63,184 nucleotides of DNA from NCBI GenBank assembly GCA_937872965.1, contig CALMUU010000064.1:1-63184 (forward strand), in the 5' to 3' direction. Shown piece after piece: positions 44,291 to 53,592 of the stretch. The notes beneath the pieces were generated by a model. The model searched no databases, was not told the DNA's origin, and saw nothing but the letters and a program-made list of their open reading frames with translations. Every line of letters begins with the position of its first letter. The first letter of the stretch is position 1. A program made the position numbers and the translations under genes. This stretch comes from an uncultured Actinomycetes bacterium (GTDB lineage: Bacteria > Actinomycetota > Acidimicrobiia > IMCC26256 > JAGPDB01).

Positions 44291-44644
44291 TTAAAACTCA
44301 AGGCCAGCTTCGCGAGCTGCGTCTGCAACGGCAGCGACACGACCATGATATTTATATCCACCGCGGTCAAAGACCACTGTGGCAATTCCTTTTTCCTTTG
44401 CACGTGACGCAACAGATGCGCCGATTTTTTTGGCAGCTTCAACATTTGAACCTAAACCAGAAAAGTCTTTTTCATTTGTTGACGCTGAAGCAATGGTGAC
44501 ACCAGCGATGTCATCAATAATTTGTGCAACGATGTGCTTGTTGGAACGAAACACGGCCAAGCGTGGACGTGCAGCAGATCCTTCGACCTTGCGGCGCACA
44601 CGAATGTGGCGACGAGTTCGCGCATTCTTCGATGTCTTAAGCAT
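44291..44644 (-). CDS. rplR: 50S ribosomal protein L18
   Basis: 117 residues, 5S rRNA-binding. [24 protein letters not shown] at the N-terminus and [28 protein letters not shown] at the end. Normally a few bases behind rplF; here 128 bases with a family C hairpin separate them, so it may use its own promoter. Confidence 0.97.
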   Translation of the reverse strand: MLKTSKNARTRRHIRVRRKVEGSAARPRLAVFRSNKHIVAQIIDDIAGVTIASASTNEKDFSGLGSNVEAAKKIGASVASRAKEKGIATVVFDRGGYKYHGRVAAVADAAREAGLEF

Positions 44645-44684
44645 GTGTTGTCCTTTTTACTTTCTAATGGCTAATCTACTTGTT

Positions 44685-44762
44685 GGTGGGGAGGGTCCGA
44701 CCTTGGAAAGATTGTGACCTTTGTAGGTCACTTCTCCTTACTTTCCAAGATCAGACCCTAAC
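44685..44762. repeat. Family C hairpin within the spc operon
   Basis: AGGGTCCGACCTTGGAAAG (44692-44710) pairs with CTTTCCAAGATCAGACCCT (44741-44759), with GTGACCT/AGGTCAC inside. Lies between rplF and rplR. Reversed relative to the copy at 32190. Confidence 0.75.
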
Positions 44763-44772
44763 TACGTTTTGT

Positions 44773-45312
44773 TTACTTCGCGGACTTTCCTGCCTTGCGA
44801 CGAACATGTTCGCCTTCGTAACGGATACCCTTACCCTTGTAGGGCTCAGGCTTGCGGAGTTTCCGAATATTTGCAGCGACTTGTCCAACAAGTTGCTTGT
44901 CGATTCCACTGATTTCGATTCGCGTCTGAGTCGGAGTTACGAAAGTAATACCTTCAGGTGCTTCGAAAACAACAGGGTGAGAAAATCCAAGAGCCATATC
45001 GAGCTTGGATGTTCCTTGTGCAGCTGCACGGTAACCAACACCAACGATTTCAAGCGCTTTGGTAAAACCGTCGGCTACACCAACCATATTGTTCGCAATG
45101 AGTTGACGGGTTAAACCGTGGAGAGCTTTGGATTGACGTTCTTCATTTCCACGCGAAACATTGACAATTCCGTCAGTAATATCGACAGTAATGACATCAG
45201 GAATTTCGTTTGCGAGTTCGCCTTTAGGCCCTTTGACCTTACAGATGGAACCAGAAACAGAAACTTCTACGCCGCTCGGTACGGGAATGGGTTTCAGACC
45301 TACTCGTGACAT
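44773..45312 (-). CDS. rplF: 50S ribosomal protein L6
   Basis: 179 residues, two homologous domains. [20 protein letters not shown] at the start and the C-terminal signature [27 protein letters not shown]. Follows rpsH by three bases. Confidence 0.97.
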   Translation of the reverse strand: MSRVGLKPIPVPSGVEVSVSGSICKVKGPKGELANEIPDVITVDITDGIVNVSRGNEERQSKALHGLTRQLIANNMVGVADGFTKALEIVGVGYRAAAQGTSKLDMALGFSHPVVFEAPEGITFVTPTQTRIEISGIDKQLVGQVAANIRKLRKPEPYKGKGIRYEGEHVRRKAGKSAK

Positions 45313-45315
45313 TTT

Positions 45316-45720
45316 TTACCACACCTCACAGAGAATTTCGCCGCCAACGCGACCGGCTCGGGCTTCGCGATCGGTGATCACGCCTTTGCTCGTCGAAAGG
45401 ATTGCAATGCCCATTCCACCAAGTACGCGAGGTGCGTCGCTTGATGGCGTGTACACGCGCAATCCAGGTTTTGAGATTCGTTGAATACCCGTAATAACGC
45501 GCTCGCGTTTTGGTGAGTATTTCATTGTGATGTTCAGAGTCTTGAAAGATTTGCCCTCAACATCGGTGACATTGAATTCTTCGATATAACCCTCGCGAAG
45601 AAGAATCTTTGCGACTGCTTCTTTCAACTTGGAAGACGGCATCGACACGTTGTCATGCATCGCAACGTTTGCGTTACGAATTCGGGTCAGCATGTCTGAG
45701 ATTGGATCAGTTATATTCAT
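45316..45720 (-). CDS. rpsH: 30S ribosomal protein S8
   Basis: 134 residues, central-domain 16S binder and, in E. coli, the spc operon translational repressor. [18 protein letters not shown] opening; C-terminal [22 protein letters not shown]. Downstream of rpsZ. Confidence 0.97.
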   Translation of the reverse strand: MNITDPISDMLTRIRNANVAMHDNVSMPSSKLKEAVAKILLREGYIEEFNVTDVEGKSFKTLNITMKYSPKRERVITGIQRISKPGLRVYTPSSDAPRVLGGMGIAILSTSKGVITDREARAGRVGGEILCEVW

Positions 45721-45732
45721 TGCTTTCCCCCT

Positions 45733-45918
45733 TTACCACGATGACTTTGTGACACCGGGCAGTTCGCCGTTGTGTGCCATATTGCGGAAGCAGATTCGAC
45801 ACAGACCAAATTTACGGAGCACGGAACGTGCACGGCCGCATTTGCGACAGCGTGTGTATCCGCGCACCTTGAACTTAGGTGTTTTCTGCTGCTTATTAAC
45901 AAGACATTTCTTCGCCAT
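45733..45918 (-). CDS. rpsZ: 30S ribosomal protein S14, zinc (type Z) form
   Basis: 61 residues with the two Cys-x2-Cys knuckles (CRKC and CRIC) of the short zinc S14. This form replaces the 100-residue zinc-free type. [18 protein letters not shown] opening. In the normal L5-S14-S8 order. Confidence 0.97.
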   Translation of the reverse strand: MAKKCLVNKQQKTPKFKVRGYTRCRKCGRARSVLRKFGLCRICFRNMAHNGELPGVTKSSW

Positions 45919-45938
45919 GAATTCCTCTTATCCTCGGC

Positions 45939-46490
45939 CTATTGACCTGGTCGACGAAACGGAAAACCAAGTGCTTCGAGAAGCGCTTTTCCGTGTTCAT
46001 CTGTGTTAGCTGACGTACATATCGTGATATCCATACCGCGGGCAGTATCGACGTCATCGTAATTAATCTCCGGGAAAATCAATTGTTCGTTGATTCCAAA
46101 GGTGTAATTTCCCCGTTGATCAAAACTCTTTGGGTTGAGACCACGAAAGTCACGCACGCGAGGAATCGCGAGGGTAACAAGGCGGTCATAAAATTCCCAC
46201 ATCTGATCGCCGCGTAAAGTTACCTTTACGCCGATGGCTTGACCTTCACGTAACTTAAATCCAGCAATGGATTTGCGTGCACGTGTTATCGCAGCTTTTT
46301 GGCCCGAGATAGCAGTGAGATCTTTAACTGCACCTTCAATCAAGTTTCCTTGTTGCGTTGCACGACCGACACCAGAGTTAATAACAATTTTTGTAATCGT
46401 AGGAACTTGGTGAACGTTCTTGAGTTCAAGATTCTTCTTCAGTTCGTCGCGAAGCTCGGTTGTGTACTTTTCTTTAAGTCGAGGTGCCAT
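45939..46490 (-). CDS. rplE: 50S ribosomal protein L5
   Basis: 183 residues, contacts 5S rRNA and P-site tRNA. Signatures: [32 protein letters not shown], and [20 protein letters not shown]. Shares one base with the rplX stop (TAATG). Confidence 0.97.
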   Translation of the reverse strand: MAPRLKEKYTTELRDELKKNLELKNVHQVPTITKIVINSGVGRATQQGNLIEGAVKDLTAISGQKAAITRARKSIAGFKLREGQAIGVKVTLRGDQMWEFYDRLVTLAIPRVRDFRGLNPKSFDQRGNYTFGINEQLIFPEINYDDVDTARGMDITICTSANTDEHGKALLEALGFPFRRPGQ

Positions 46491-46804
46491 TAGATAACGC
46501 TCCCTGTCTTCTTAGAAAAGCGAACTTTCTTACGCTTACCGTCTTCGATTTCTACACGAATACCAACACGAGTTGCTTGACCGTCTGCATCGATGAGCAT
46601 GACATTGCTGACATCTAAGGGCATGTCTTTGTCGATGATGCCGGCCTGCATTGTTGATTTAACTTGTTTTTGGTGTTTCTTGACAACGTTTGCGCCTTCG
46701 ACAAGAACTTTGTTTTTGGAAGGATACGTACGAATAACTTCGCCTTCCTTACCCTTGTTCTTGCCAGAGATCACGCGCACGCGATCACCTTTACGGATTT
46801 TCAT
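46490..46804 (-). CDS. rplX: 50S ribosomal protein L24
   Basis: 104 residues, KOW-domain assembly initiator. [20 protein letters not shown], then [12 protein letters not shown]. One-base overlaps with genes on both sides indicate coupled translation. Confidence 0.97.
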   Translation of the reverse strand: MKIRKGDRVRVISGKNKGKEGEVIRTYPSKNKVLVEGANVVKKHQKQVKSTMQAGIIDKDMPLDVSNVMLIDADGQATRVGIRVEIEDGKRKKVRFSKKTGSVI

Positions 46805-47172
46805 TACAAGACCTCCGGAGCAAGCGAAACAATTCGCATGAATTTCTTGTCACGCAGTTCGCGCCCAACGGGACCGAAGATGCGTGTGCCGCGTGGCGAA
46901 AGATCATCTTTGATGACAACGCATGCATTCTCATCAAATCGAATGTAACTTCCGTCAGGACGACGAGTTTCTTTTTTGGTACGGACGACAACGCATTTCA
47001 CGACATCACCCTTTTTGACTTGACCACCCGGCTGTGCGTCTTTCACGGTCGCAACGAAGATATCTCCGAGACGGGCGTAACGACGACGAGTACCGCCCAA
47101 TACCTTGATGCACAACACTTCGCGTGCACCTGTATTGTCGGCTACCTTGAGTCGACTCTCTTGTTGAATCAT
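46804..47172 (-). CDS. rplN: 50S ribosomal protein L14
   Basis: 122 residues. [20 protein letters not shown] opening; [18 protein letters not shown] and the C-terminal [23 protein letters not shown]. Follows rpsQ by six bases. Confidence 0.98.
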   Translation of the reverse strand: MIQQESRLKVADNTGAREVLCIKVLGGTRRRYARLGDIFVATVKDAQPGGQVKKGDVVKCVVVRTKKETRRPDGSYIRFDENACVVIKDDLSPRGTRIFGPVGRELRDKKFMRIVSLAPEVL

Positions 47173-47178
47173 TAGGGC

Positions 47179-47460
47179 CTACTTTGCCTTCTCGATGATT
47201 TCGACGAGTCTCCAGCGCTTGGTTGCACTGAGAGGTCGAGTTTCTGCGATGCGAACCTTGTCGCCGATACCGGCTTCATTATTCTCATCATGGACATAGA
47301 ATTTCTTCGTTCTAATTTGGGTTTTGCCATAAACAGGGTGTGGTTTTCGGTAGGTCAAGGTAACAACGATGGTTTTATCCATCTTGTCGCCACTTGTCAC
47401 CATTCCTTCACGAACCTTTCGGCTCGCTCGAGCTGTTTCAGCTGTTTGCGTTTCACTCAT
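47179..47460 (-). CDS. rpsQ: 30S ribosomal protein S17
   Basis: 93 residues, OB fold. [20 protein letters not shown] and the C-terminal [20 protein letters not shown]. Start overlaps the rpmC stop by four bases (ATGA). Confidence 0.97.
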   Translation of the reverse strand: MSETQTAETARASRKVREGMVTSGDKMDKTIVVTLTYRKPHPVYGKTQIRTKKFYVHDENNEAGIGDKVRIAETRPLSATKRWRLVEIIEKAK

Positions 47461-47684
47461 GACTTGTCTCCGTCTGCATCAGTTGTAGCACTCGCGGTGA
47501 TGTCACGTTCGTTAAGAACTGTTTGTACACGAGCAATATCTTTTTTCAATCGAGGGATGAGGTTGTGCTTTTCCAACGAACCTGTTGCAAGTTGAAAACG
47601 CATCGTGAAAAGTTCTTCTTTAAGATCAAGAAACTTTGTCACAAGTTCAGCGTCATTGAGTTGACGAATTTCTGTTGCGTACAT
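47457..47684 (-). CDS. rpmC: 50S ribosomal protein L29
   Basis: 75 residues, helical hairpin near the exit tunnel. [20 protein letters not shown] and [23 protein letters not shown]. One-base overlap with the rplP stop; short acidic C-terminal addition ([11 protein letters not shown]). Confidence 0.97.
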   Translation of the reverse strand: MYATEIRQLNDAELVTKFLDLKEELFTMRFQLATGSLEKHNLIPRLKKDIARVQTVLNERDITASATTDADGDKS

Positions 47685-48100
47685 TATTCACCTTCCTCAC
47701 GAATAATAAAGCGAGACTTCATGGGGAGCTTATGGATAGCAAGGCGCATAGCTTCACGAGCAACTTCTTCAGTTACACCAGAGAGTTCGAAAAGAACGCG
47801 TCCTGGTTTAACAACAGCAACCCATCCTTCGACGTTACCCTTACCCTTACCCATTCGAACTTCGGCAGGTTTGTGGGTGACGGGCTTATCTGGATAAATA
47901 TTGATCCAAACTTTTCCACCACGCTTGATATAACGAGTCATAGCAATACGAGCTGCTTCGATCTGACGGTTCGTCACATGTGCTGGCGCAAGTGCTTGGA
48001 TTCCGTAGTCACCGAAGTACAACTGAGTACCGCCCTTGGCGATTCCCTGCGTACGTCCGCGCATTTGCTTTCGGAATTTGGTTTTACGAGGCATCAACAT
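47684..48100 (-). CDS. rplP: 50S ribosomal protein L16
   Basis: 138 residues. [45 protein letters not shown] and [23 protein letters not shown]. Five bases behind rpsC. ATG 48094 (MPRKTK) is an alternative start. Confidence 0.97.
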   Translation of the reverse strand: MLMPRKTKFRKQMRGRTQGIAKGGTQLYFGDYGIQALAPAHVTNRQIEAARIAMTRYIKRGGKVWINIYPDKPVTHKPAEVRMGKGKGNVEGWVAVVKPGRVLFELSGVTEEVAREAMRLAIHKLPMKSRFIIREEGE

Positions 48101-48105
48101 AGAAA

Positions 48106-49050
48106 TCAGTCCTCTCCGCCACGGAAGTGTGGAGTTTCGTGTCCACCCTTAATCGTGCGACGTTCGATGTCTTCTTCTTCTTGCAAGAGGCGTTCGAGTT
48201 CTGGATCAGCTTCGTTCACAATTGACTTTATTTCGCTTTCAACTTCTTCTTGAGCTGCAATTTTCTCAACAGGAACTTCTTCCGCTACATCTTTACGACG
48301 CTTGCCTCCACCAGAGGAAACAATGCGCGGTGTTGGCGCTGCTTCAACTGCTGTGTGAGAAGTTTCGCCTGTAGCCATTGCTGCTTCACGCGCGATCTTG
48401 TCATCTGCAGAAACTTTGACGGGAGTTATATCACCCTTGTATACCCAAACTTTCACGCCGATACGACCTGAGTTTGTTTTTGCAGAAATGGAACCATAAT
48501 CGATGTCTGCACGTAATGTGTGAAGAGGAACACGACCTTCGCGGTACCATTCACGACGAGCCATTTCAGCTCCACCCAAACGACCAGAACATTGGATCTT
48601 AATTCCCAATGCGCCAGCTTTGAGTGCAGTTTGAACAGCGCGCTTCATCGCTCGACGGAAAGAGACACGACCAGCAAGCTGATCAGCAACACCTTGTGCG
48701 AGCAGCACAGCATCAAGTTCAGGATTCTTGATTTCTTGAACATTCAGTTGTGCTTTAGGATTTCCGGTGAGCTTCAAGAGCATTTTGCGGTGCTTCTCGA
48801 TTTCTGCACCTTTACGTCCAATAACAATTCCAGGACGCGCTGTGAAGAGATCGACACGAACACGGTCACCGGTGCGCTCGATTTCGATACGACTTAGCGC
48901 AGCGTGCTCGAGTTGTTTGGTGAGATATTCACGAATTTTTGAATCTTGAATGACGTTTTCTGTATATTCAGTACCGCTGGCGATCCAACGAGACTTCCAG
49001 TCGGTTGTATAACCTAGACGAAAACCGTATGGATGGATTTTCTGACCCAT
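48106..49050 (-). CDS. rpsC: 30S ribosomal protein S3 with long C-terminal tail
   Basis: 314 residues versus 210-280. Residues 1-210 are standard: [22 protein letters not shown] domain [18 protein letters not shown], and [21 protein letters not shown]. The last 105 are acidic and low complexity ([33 protein letters not shown]), probably disordered. One-base overlap with the rplV stop. Confidence 0.96.
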   Translation of the reverse strand: MGQKIHPYGFRLGYTTDWKSRWIASGTEYTENVIQDSKIREYLTKQLEHAALSRIEIERTGDRVRVDLFTARPGIVIGRKGAEIEKHRKMLLKLTGNPKAQLNVQEIKNPELDAVLLAQGVADQLAGRVSFRRAMKRAVQTALKAGALGIKIQCSGRLGGAEMARREWYREGRVPLHTLRADIDYGSISAKTNSGRIGVKVWVYKGDITPVKVSADDKIAREAAMATGETSHTAVEAAPTPRIVSSGGGKRRKDVAEEVPVEKIAAQEEVESEIKSIVNEADPELERLLQEEEDIERRTIKGGHETPHFRGGED

Positions 49051-49904
49051 TATTCTGCGCCCTCTTCTTTAGATTTTTTAGTCTTTTTCTTTGAAGCTGA
49101 TGATGTTTCTTCTTCACTCGCGGCTTCGCGCCCTTCGGGACTCGATGAGCCTGAGGTCTCATCGCTCGCTGCAGATGCTCGTTCCGAAGAAGCATCATCG
49201 TCAACAACTTCGGTCTTCTTCTTAGCAGGAGCTTTTTTAGCAACGGGCTTCGAATCTGTATCAGAATCTTTCTTCGCAGCTGTCTTCTTTTTCGGTTTAT
49301 CCTCGCCTGAAGTCTCTTTGGCTTCGTCAGCTGATTTTTTAGAGGCTTTCTTGGCGGGCTTATCTGAATCAACTTCAACTTCTTCGCCTTCGAGCAAAGC
49401 TGTCTCGTCAATTTCTGCATCAAGTGCTTCTTGCTTTGCCTTTGCGGCAGCTTTCGATGCTTCTGCACGACGACGACGTTGTTCACGTGCGCCTGCTGCA
49501 CCCGATGTTGAATCTTTGGCTGCTTTTGTAGCTATCGCAGTTTCTTCCATGCGTTCAAGAATGATTGTGATGTGAGAAGAACGCTTTAAGATGCGGTTAC
49601 CACGACCACGCGCACGAGGGCGGAAACGCTTTGCGGTAGGTCCCTCGTCAACGAAAGCTTCTTTAACACGAAGTTCTTCGAGAGGAATCTGTTGGTTGTG
49701 TTCAGCGTTTGCAACAGCAGAGTTGAGCAACTTGCCCACTTCTTCAGTTGCACCACGTTCACACAACAACAAAATATTTTGCGCTTCTTCTACATCTTTG
49801 CCGCGGATTAAAGCAACAACATGGCGCACCTTGTAAGGAGAACGTCCGATGTAGCGAACAACAGCACGAGTTGTTGGGCGCTCTTCAATGGATGTTTTAG
49901 CCAT
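49050..49904 (-). CDS. rplV: 50S ribosomal protein L22 with 165-residue disordered tail
   Basis: 284 residues versus about 110-120. The core (1-120) lines the exit tunnel: [30 protein letters not shown]-type segment, and [21 protein letters not shown]. The tail alternates Lys/Ala blocks ([23 protein letters not shown]) with Ser/Glu blocks, resembling histone-H1-like proteins. Large antisense frames over the tail are composition artefacts. Confidence 0.95.
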   Translation of the reverse strand: MAKTSIEERPTTRAVVRYIGRSPYKVRHVVALIRGKDVEEAQNILLLCERGATEEVGKLLNSAVANAEHNQQIPLEELRVKEAFVDEGPTAKRFRPRARGRGNRILKRSSHITIILERMEETAIATKAAKDSTSGAAGAREQRRRRAEASKAAAKAKQEALDAEIDETALLEGEEVEVDSDKPAKKASKKSADEAKETSGEDKPKKKTAAKKDSDTDSKPVAKKAPAKKKTEVVDDDASSERASAASDETSGSSSPEGREAASEEETSSASKKKTKKSKEEGAE

Positions 49905-49906
49905 TT

Positions 49907-50182
49907 TTAGCGTCCCTTCTTCTCGTCTTTAGAGTGACTACGGAAGGTTCGTGTGATCGCGAACTCTCCGAGCTTGTGACCCACCATAGATTCGGAAACA
50001 AAAACAGGAACATGCTTGCGTCCGTCATGGACAGCAATGGTGTGTCCCACCATGTCAGGGATAATCATTGAACGACGAGACCAGGTCTTGATGACCTTCT
50101 TCGTGCCGGCTTCATTTTGCGCTTCCACCTTTTCCATAAGGTGGTCGTCAATGAAAGGACCTTTTTTAAGACTACGTGACAT
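49907..50182 (-). CDS. rpsS: 30S ribosomal protein S19
   Basis: 91 residues. [40 protein letters not shown] and [22 protein letters not shown]. Two to three bases from both neighbours. Confidence 0.98.
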   Translation of the reverse strand: MSRSLKKGPFIDDHLMEKVEAQNEAGTKKVIKTWSRRSMIIPDMVGHTIAVHDGRKHVPVFVSESMVGHKLGEFAITRTFRSHSKDEKKGR

Positions 50183-50184
50183 AA

Positions 50185-51021
50185 CTACCTCCGTGCTCCA
50201 CGACTACGACGTCGACGCACGATCATTTCGGATGATTTCTTTTTCTTGTGACGAGTTCGTTTTTCAGGAACACCCCATGGAGATACAGGATGACGACCTC
50301 CAGAGGTCTTTCCTTCTCCACCACCATGTGGATGGTCCACTGGGTTCATGGCCACACCACGAACATGAGGGCGCTTGCCCAACCAACGATTACGACCGGC
50401 TTTACCAATTTTGATCAAGCCGAATTCTGAGTTGCCAACTTCACCAACAGTTGCACGACAATCAATAGGAACTCGACGCATTTCTGTAGAAGGAAGACGT
50501 ACAGTTGCATACGCACCTTCTTTAGCAACGAGTTGGATCGATGCACCAGCACCGCGGCCCATTTTTGCTCCCGCACCTGGCTTGAGTTCAACATTGTGAA
50601 TGACAGTACCTACAGGAATGAATCGCATTGGCAAGGCATTGCCAACTTTGATGTCACTCTTAGGACCTGATTCAACAAAGGAACCAACTTCGAGATCTTT
50701 AGGAGCAATAATGTATCGCTTTTCACCATCTACGTAGTGAAGAAGCGCAATACGCGCATTTCGGTTCGGGTCGTATTCAATAGCTGCAACTTTTGCAGGA
50801 ACACTATCTTTGTTGCGCAAAAAGTCGATGATTCGATATTGCTGCTTGTGACCACCACCGCGGTGACGTGATGTCATGCGGCCTAGGTTGTTACGTCCAC
50901 CGGTGCGTGACTTCTTTGCAAGAAGAGAACGTTCTGGTTTTGTTTTTGTAATTTCAGCAAAGGTCGACGAACTTTGAAAACGACGGCCAGGGCTGGTTGG
51001 TTTACGTGATCGAATAGCCAT
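50185..51021 (-). CDS. rplB: 50S ribosomal protein L2
   Basis: 278 residues, needed for subunit joining and peptidyl transfer. [21 protein letters not shown] and the near-universal [20 protein letters not shown], which holds the functionally key His. Starts right after the rplW stop. Confidence 0.98.
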   Translation of the reverse strand: MAIRSRKPTSPGRRFQSSSTFAEITKTKPERSLLAKKSRTGGRNNLGRMTSRHRGGGHKQQYRIIDFLRNKDSVPAKVAAIEYDPNRNARIALLHYVDGEKRYIIAPKDLEVGSFVESGPKSDIKVGNALPMRFIPVGTVIHNVELKPGAGAKMGRGAGASIQLVAKEGAYATVRLPSTEMRRVPIDCRATVGEVGNSEFGLIKIGKAGRNRWLGKRPHVRGVAMNPVDHPHGGGEGKTSGGRHPVSPWGVPEKRTRHKKKKSSEMIVRRRRSRGARR

Positions 51022-51360
51022 TTATGCTCCCAACACTTCAATAGAGTCGCCATCTTTAAGTGTGACGATTGCAATTTTCTTGTCAGCGCGCTTACCAAAT
51101 GTTCCGCTCTTGCGGTTTCGCTTGCGCTTACCGTTACGGTTATGCGTGCGAACATTTTCGACCTTGACACTGAAGAGTGCTTCGACTGCTTGACGAATTT
51201 CAACCTTGTTCGCGGTGACATCAACAAGGAAGGTATAGATACCTTGATCAAAACCTGCATAGCTTTTTTCTGAAACAACCGGTGCCTTGATGACATCGCG
51301 GTATCTCGAAAGCGTGCGGGCTTGTGCTGCTGCGCGAGAATCTACTGTGCTCACACTCAT
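51022..51360 (-). CDS. rplW: 50S ribosomal protein L23
   Basis: 112 residues, docking site for SRP and trigger factor at the tunnel exit. DVIKAPVVSEKSYAGFDQGI, FLVDVTANKVEIRQAVEALF and the loop NRNGKRKRNRKSGTFGKRADKK. Overlaps the rplD stop by four bases. Confidence 0.97.
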   Translation of the reverse strand: MSVSTVDSRAAAQARTLSRYRDVIKAPVVSEKSYAGFDQGIYTFLVDVTANKVEIRQAVEALFSVKVENVRTHNRNGKRKRNRKSGTFGKRADKKIAIVTLKDGDSIEVLGA

Positions 51361-52163
51361 TTGACACGCTCCGCTTCTTTCGAGGCAGCGGCAGAGCCAC
51401 TACCTCTTCGGGTCGCTCCTCTGTCGCTTCCCTCAGTTGTTTCTAATGCGTCGATGCCAGCGTCAACAATGTCGTCCATGGAAAGATCCATTGGATCAAA
51501 GCTTGCAATGTGATCGCCACGAAGAACGCGAAGCGTTGCTTCGAGTGTGTCGCTCGAAAAGACGAGAACGTCACTGCACAGAACATCGTACGCACTGAGT
51601 TCGCGAGGCAAAATCAATTGAACTTGATCGGAAAGTCCGCGAAGAGACTTCCATGCTGCTTCTTCTGTGTGATGAACAACAACCAACAAGCGAGGAAGTT
51701 TTTCCTTTACATTGCTAGAACGAAGTTCGAGAGCTTCAAGAACCTTGATGGCTTCTTTTGTTTTAGGAGCTTCAATGTCCCAGCTCTGTACAACAACAAT
51801 TTTGTTTTCTTTCGCACGGTCAGACAGAGATTGCAATAGTGCAGCGCGCACCATTTTCTTCGGTGTCTTTTGTGAGTAGTCGCGAGGCTTAAGAGCGTGG
51901 CTCATGCCACCTCCGCGCCAGATTGGTGAACGAGAAGAACCCGCGCGTGCGCGACCTGTTCCCTTTTGTCGCCATGGCTTTGAGCCACCGCCGCTAACCT
52001 CGGAACGAGATTTTGCGGATTGCGTTCCTCGACGTGCTGCTGCGAGCTGGGCGAGAACGACCTGGTTGAGAAGAGAAAGATTCGGTTCGCGACCAAAGAA
52101 TTCGTCAGGAAGTTCAACCTTTCCTGCGTCTTTACCTGTAGAAGTTTTAACGGTGATATTCAT
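51357..52163 (-). CDS. rplD: 50S ribosomal protein L4 with repeat-encoded C-terminus
   Basis: 268 residues versus about 205-225. The core includes RRGTQSAKSRSEVSGGGSKP, WRQKGTGRARAGSSRSPIWRGGG and SAYDVLCSDVLVFSSDTLEA. The end (TEGSDRGATRRGSGSAAASKEAE) is encoded by a family A repeat in sense orientation. One base shared with the rplC stop. Confidence 0.95.
   Translation of the reverse strand: MNITVKTSTGKDAGKVELPDEFFGREPNLSLLNQVVLAQLAAARRGTQSAKSRSEVSGGGSKPWRQKGTGRARAGSSRSPIWRGGGMSHALKPRDYSQKTPKKMVRAALLQSLSDRAKENKIVVVQSWDIEAPKTKEAIKVLEALELRSSNVKEKLPRLLVVVHHTEEAAWKSLRGLSDQVQLILPRELSAYDVLCSDVLVFSSDTLEATLRVLRGDHIASFDPMDLSMDDIVDAGIDALETTEGSDRGATRRGSGSAAASKEAERVK
51376..51435. repeat. Family A element inside rplD
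   Basis: Reverse complement reads CTGAGGGAAGCGACAGAGGA, GCGACCCGAAGAGG, hairpin region GTGGCTCTGCCGC, then CTCGAAAGA. Its 5' half is read in a different frame from the copy in rpmD. Confidence 0.75.
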
Positions 52164-52819
52164 TACTTGCTCACCTTCTTCTTTGGAGTTTTAACTGCAG
52201 TGCGAACAAAAACAACAGAACCTTTATTGCCCGGAACTGATCCCTTAATAAGAAGTACGTTGCGTTCTGCATCTGCAGCAACAACAGCAAGGTTTTGCGT
52301 TGTTACTGTTACTTGACCCATGTGACCAGCCATTCGCATACCTTTAAATACGCGTCCGGGTGTTGCACATGCACCAATTGAACCAGGGGCGCGGTGATGC
52401 TTATGGTTACCGTGTGATGCGCCTTGACCCTTAAAGTTGTGACGCTTCATTCCACCAGCAAAACCGTGACCTTTTGTGATTCCGGTTACGTCGACTGCTT
52501 CACCTTGTTCGAATTGCTCAACGGTGATTGCTTGACCAAGTTCGTATCCTTCAAGACTGGCGACACGTAGTTCTGCAAGCTTGGATGCACTTTCGATTTT
52601 CGCGGCTTTGAGATGACCCTTTTCTCCAGCGGAGAGTTTGCGTTCTTTCTTGGTTCCCATCGCAAGTTGGATAGCGGTGTATCCATCTCGTTCAGAAGTT
52701 TTAAGTTGCGCAATATGACAGGGTTCACATTTAATAACCGTTACCGGTATGACCTTGTTGTTTTCGTCCCAGAGCTGAGTCATTCCGACCTTTACTCCGA
52801 GCATGCCTTTGGTGTCCAT
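52163..52819 (-). CDS. rplC: 50S ribosomal protein L3
   Basis: 218 residues. GMLGVKVGMTQLWDENNKVI, then VTGITKGHGFAGGMKRHNFK and the loop near the peptidyl-transferase centre ASHGNHKHHRAPGSIGACATP. In most bacteria it follows rpsJ directly; here 1.8 kb with another gene intervenes, so it needs its own promoter. Confidence 0.97.
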   Translation of the reverse strand: MDTKGMLGVKVGMTQLWDENNKVIPVTVIKCEPCHIAQLKTSERDGYTAIQLAMGTKKERKLSAGEKGHLKAAKIESASKLAELRVASLEGYELGQAITVEQFEQGEAVDVTGITKGHGFAGGMKRHNFKGQGASHGNHKHHRAPGSIGACATPGRVFKGMRMAGHMGQVTVTTQNLAVVAADAERNVLLIKGSVPGNKGSVVFVRTAVKTPKKKVSK

Positions 52820-52842
52820 GACATTGGCTCGTTTCTGTATTT

Positions 52843-52962
52843 ATTTCGAAGCACCGGCAAAGCCGGATACTTCTTCGGGTCGCTCCTCTGTCGCTTCCCT
52901 CAATTGATTTCGCAACGCTGGCAAAGCCAGATATTGCTTCGGGTCGCTATCGCTTCCCTCAA
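52843..52962. repeat. Two tandem family A elements in the rplC leader
   Basis: Copies at 52843-52903 and 52906-52962, reversed, with hairpins CCGGC.AAA.GCCGG and CTGGC.AAA.GCCAG. They would be transcribed in the rplC 5' leader. Confidence 0.75.
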
Positions 52963-53230
52963 TATTTATACGGGCATATCCGCAATTTCTTGCGTATTTT
53001 TCTGGTGTTAGTCACACCAACGCTCCTCAAATGCATGTGCATCGGGAGCGTAAATTCTGTGTGTTGCTTGGTTCCGAATCCTGGTTATTTCCAGCGGCCT
53101 GAGCAAACGTCAATTAGATCTTGCGCACATTTCATTTCTGAAAAAGTGCAAGGTTGAATATATTAGGCGGGCTATGAGGCTTTTGTACAATCGGGCGCTA
53201 GAACAAATTCGACTCCAACCCCCTTCTCAA

Positions 53231-53281
53231 TTGTGTTGGCACGATTTTGTGCCACTATTGACACTTTTCGTGCCAACACAA
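53231..53281. repeat. Family F inverted repeat
   Basis: TTGTGTTGGCACGA (53231-53244) and its exact complement (53268-53281), with TGTGCCACTATTGACACTTT between. The plan resembles family E but the sequence is distinct. Confidence 0.7.
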
Positions 53282-53334
53282 ATAGATACCGTCATTCTGG
53301 GCATCACCGAAGGAGCTCTGACCTACTTACTTCC

Positions 53335-53384
53335 AGCGTTGTGGATACTTTTTACTCTTGGAGGTAAAAAGTATCCACAACGCT
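53335..53384. repeat. Family D hairpin, copy 2
   Basis: 21-base perfect arms, same sequence as 42326-42375 except for the loop (TCTTGGAG). Confidence 0.85.
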
Positions 53385-53559
53385 GCTTGAGGTCCTTCGG
53401 CTTTGCATCTAGGAGGCATGCAATCAATCCAGGTGGCCAAATTAACTACAGCAGTTGACAAAACATCCTTTTCCCTCCATAAAATACTTAAAATAATCTT
53501 TTACCGCCAACACGACCACAGGATCCACCTGCCCGGGAATGTTGAGCTGAGGATAAGCA

Positions 53560-53592
53560 GGCCTGGCCTCCCGTTAGCGGGGAGGGCCAGGG
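53560..53592 (-). terminator. Hairpin overlapping the YHYH gene stop
   Basis: CCTGGCCTCCC and GGGAGGGCCAGG flank the loop that contains the TAA stop (53574-53576). It is built like the 3' half of a family C element. The last residues NPGPPR are encoded by the stem. Confidence 0.55.

Larger units (their letters stand above)
52820..53573. other. Repeat-dense gap upstream of rplC
   Basis: No convincing gene. It contains two reversed family A copies, a family F hairpin, a family D hairpin and a family B fragment. A weak promoter candidate for rplC on the minus strand is TTGACG (53113-53108), 17 bases, then AAATAA. Confidence 0.6.

Noticed and set aside
49125-49200. Possible further family A copy in the rplV tail
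   Set aside because: Only short GC-rich similarity (GAAGCCGCGAG); the hairpin and box are absent.
49033-49575. 180-residue Ser/Ala-rich plus-strand frame
   Set aside because: It is the antisense shadow of the Lys/Glu-rich rplV tail.
53174-53458. 94-residue plus-strand frame in the rplC gap
   Set aside because: It runs across the family F and D hairpins and has no protein-like pattern.
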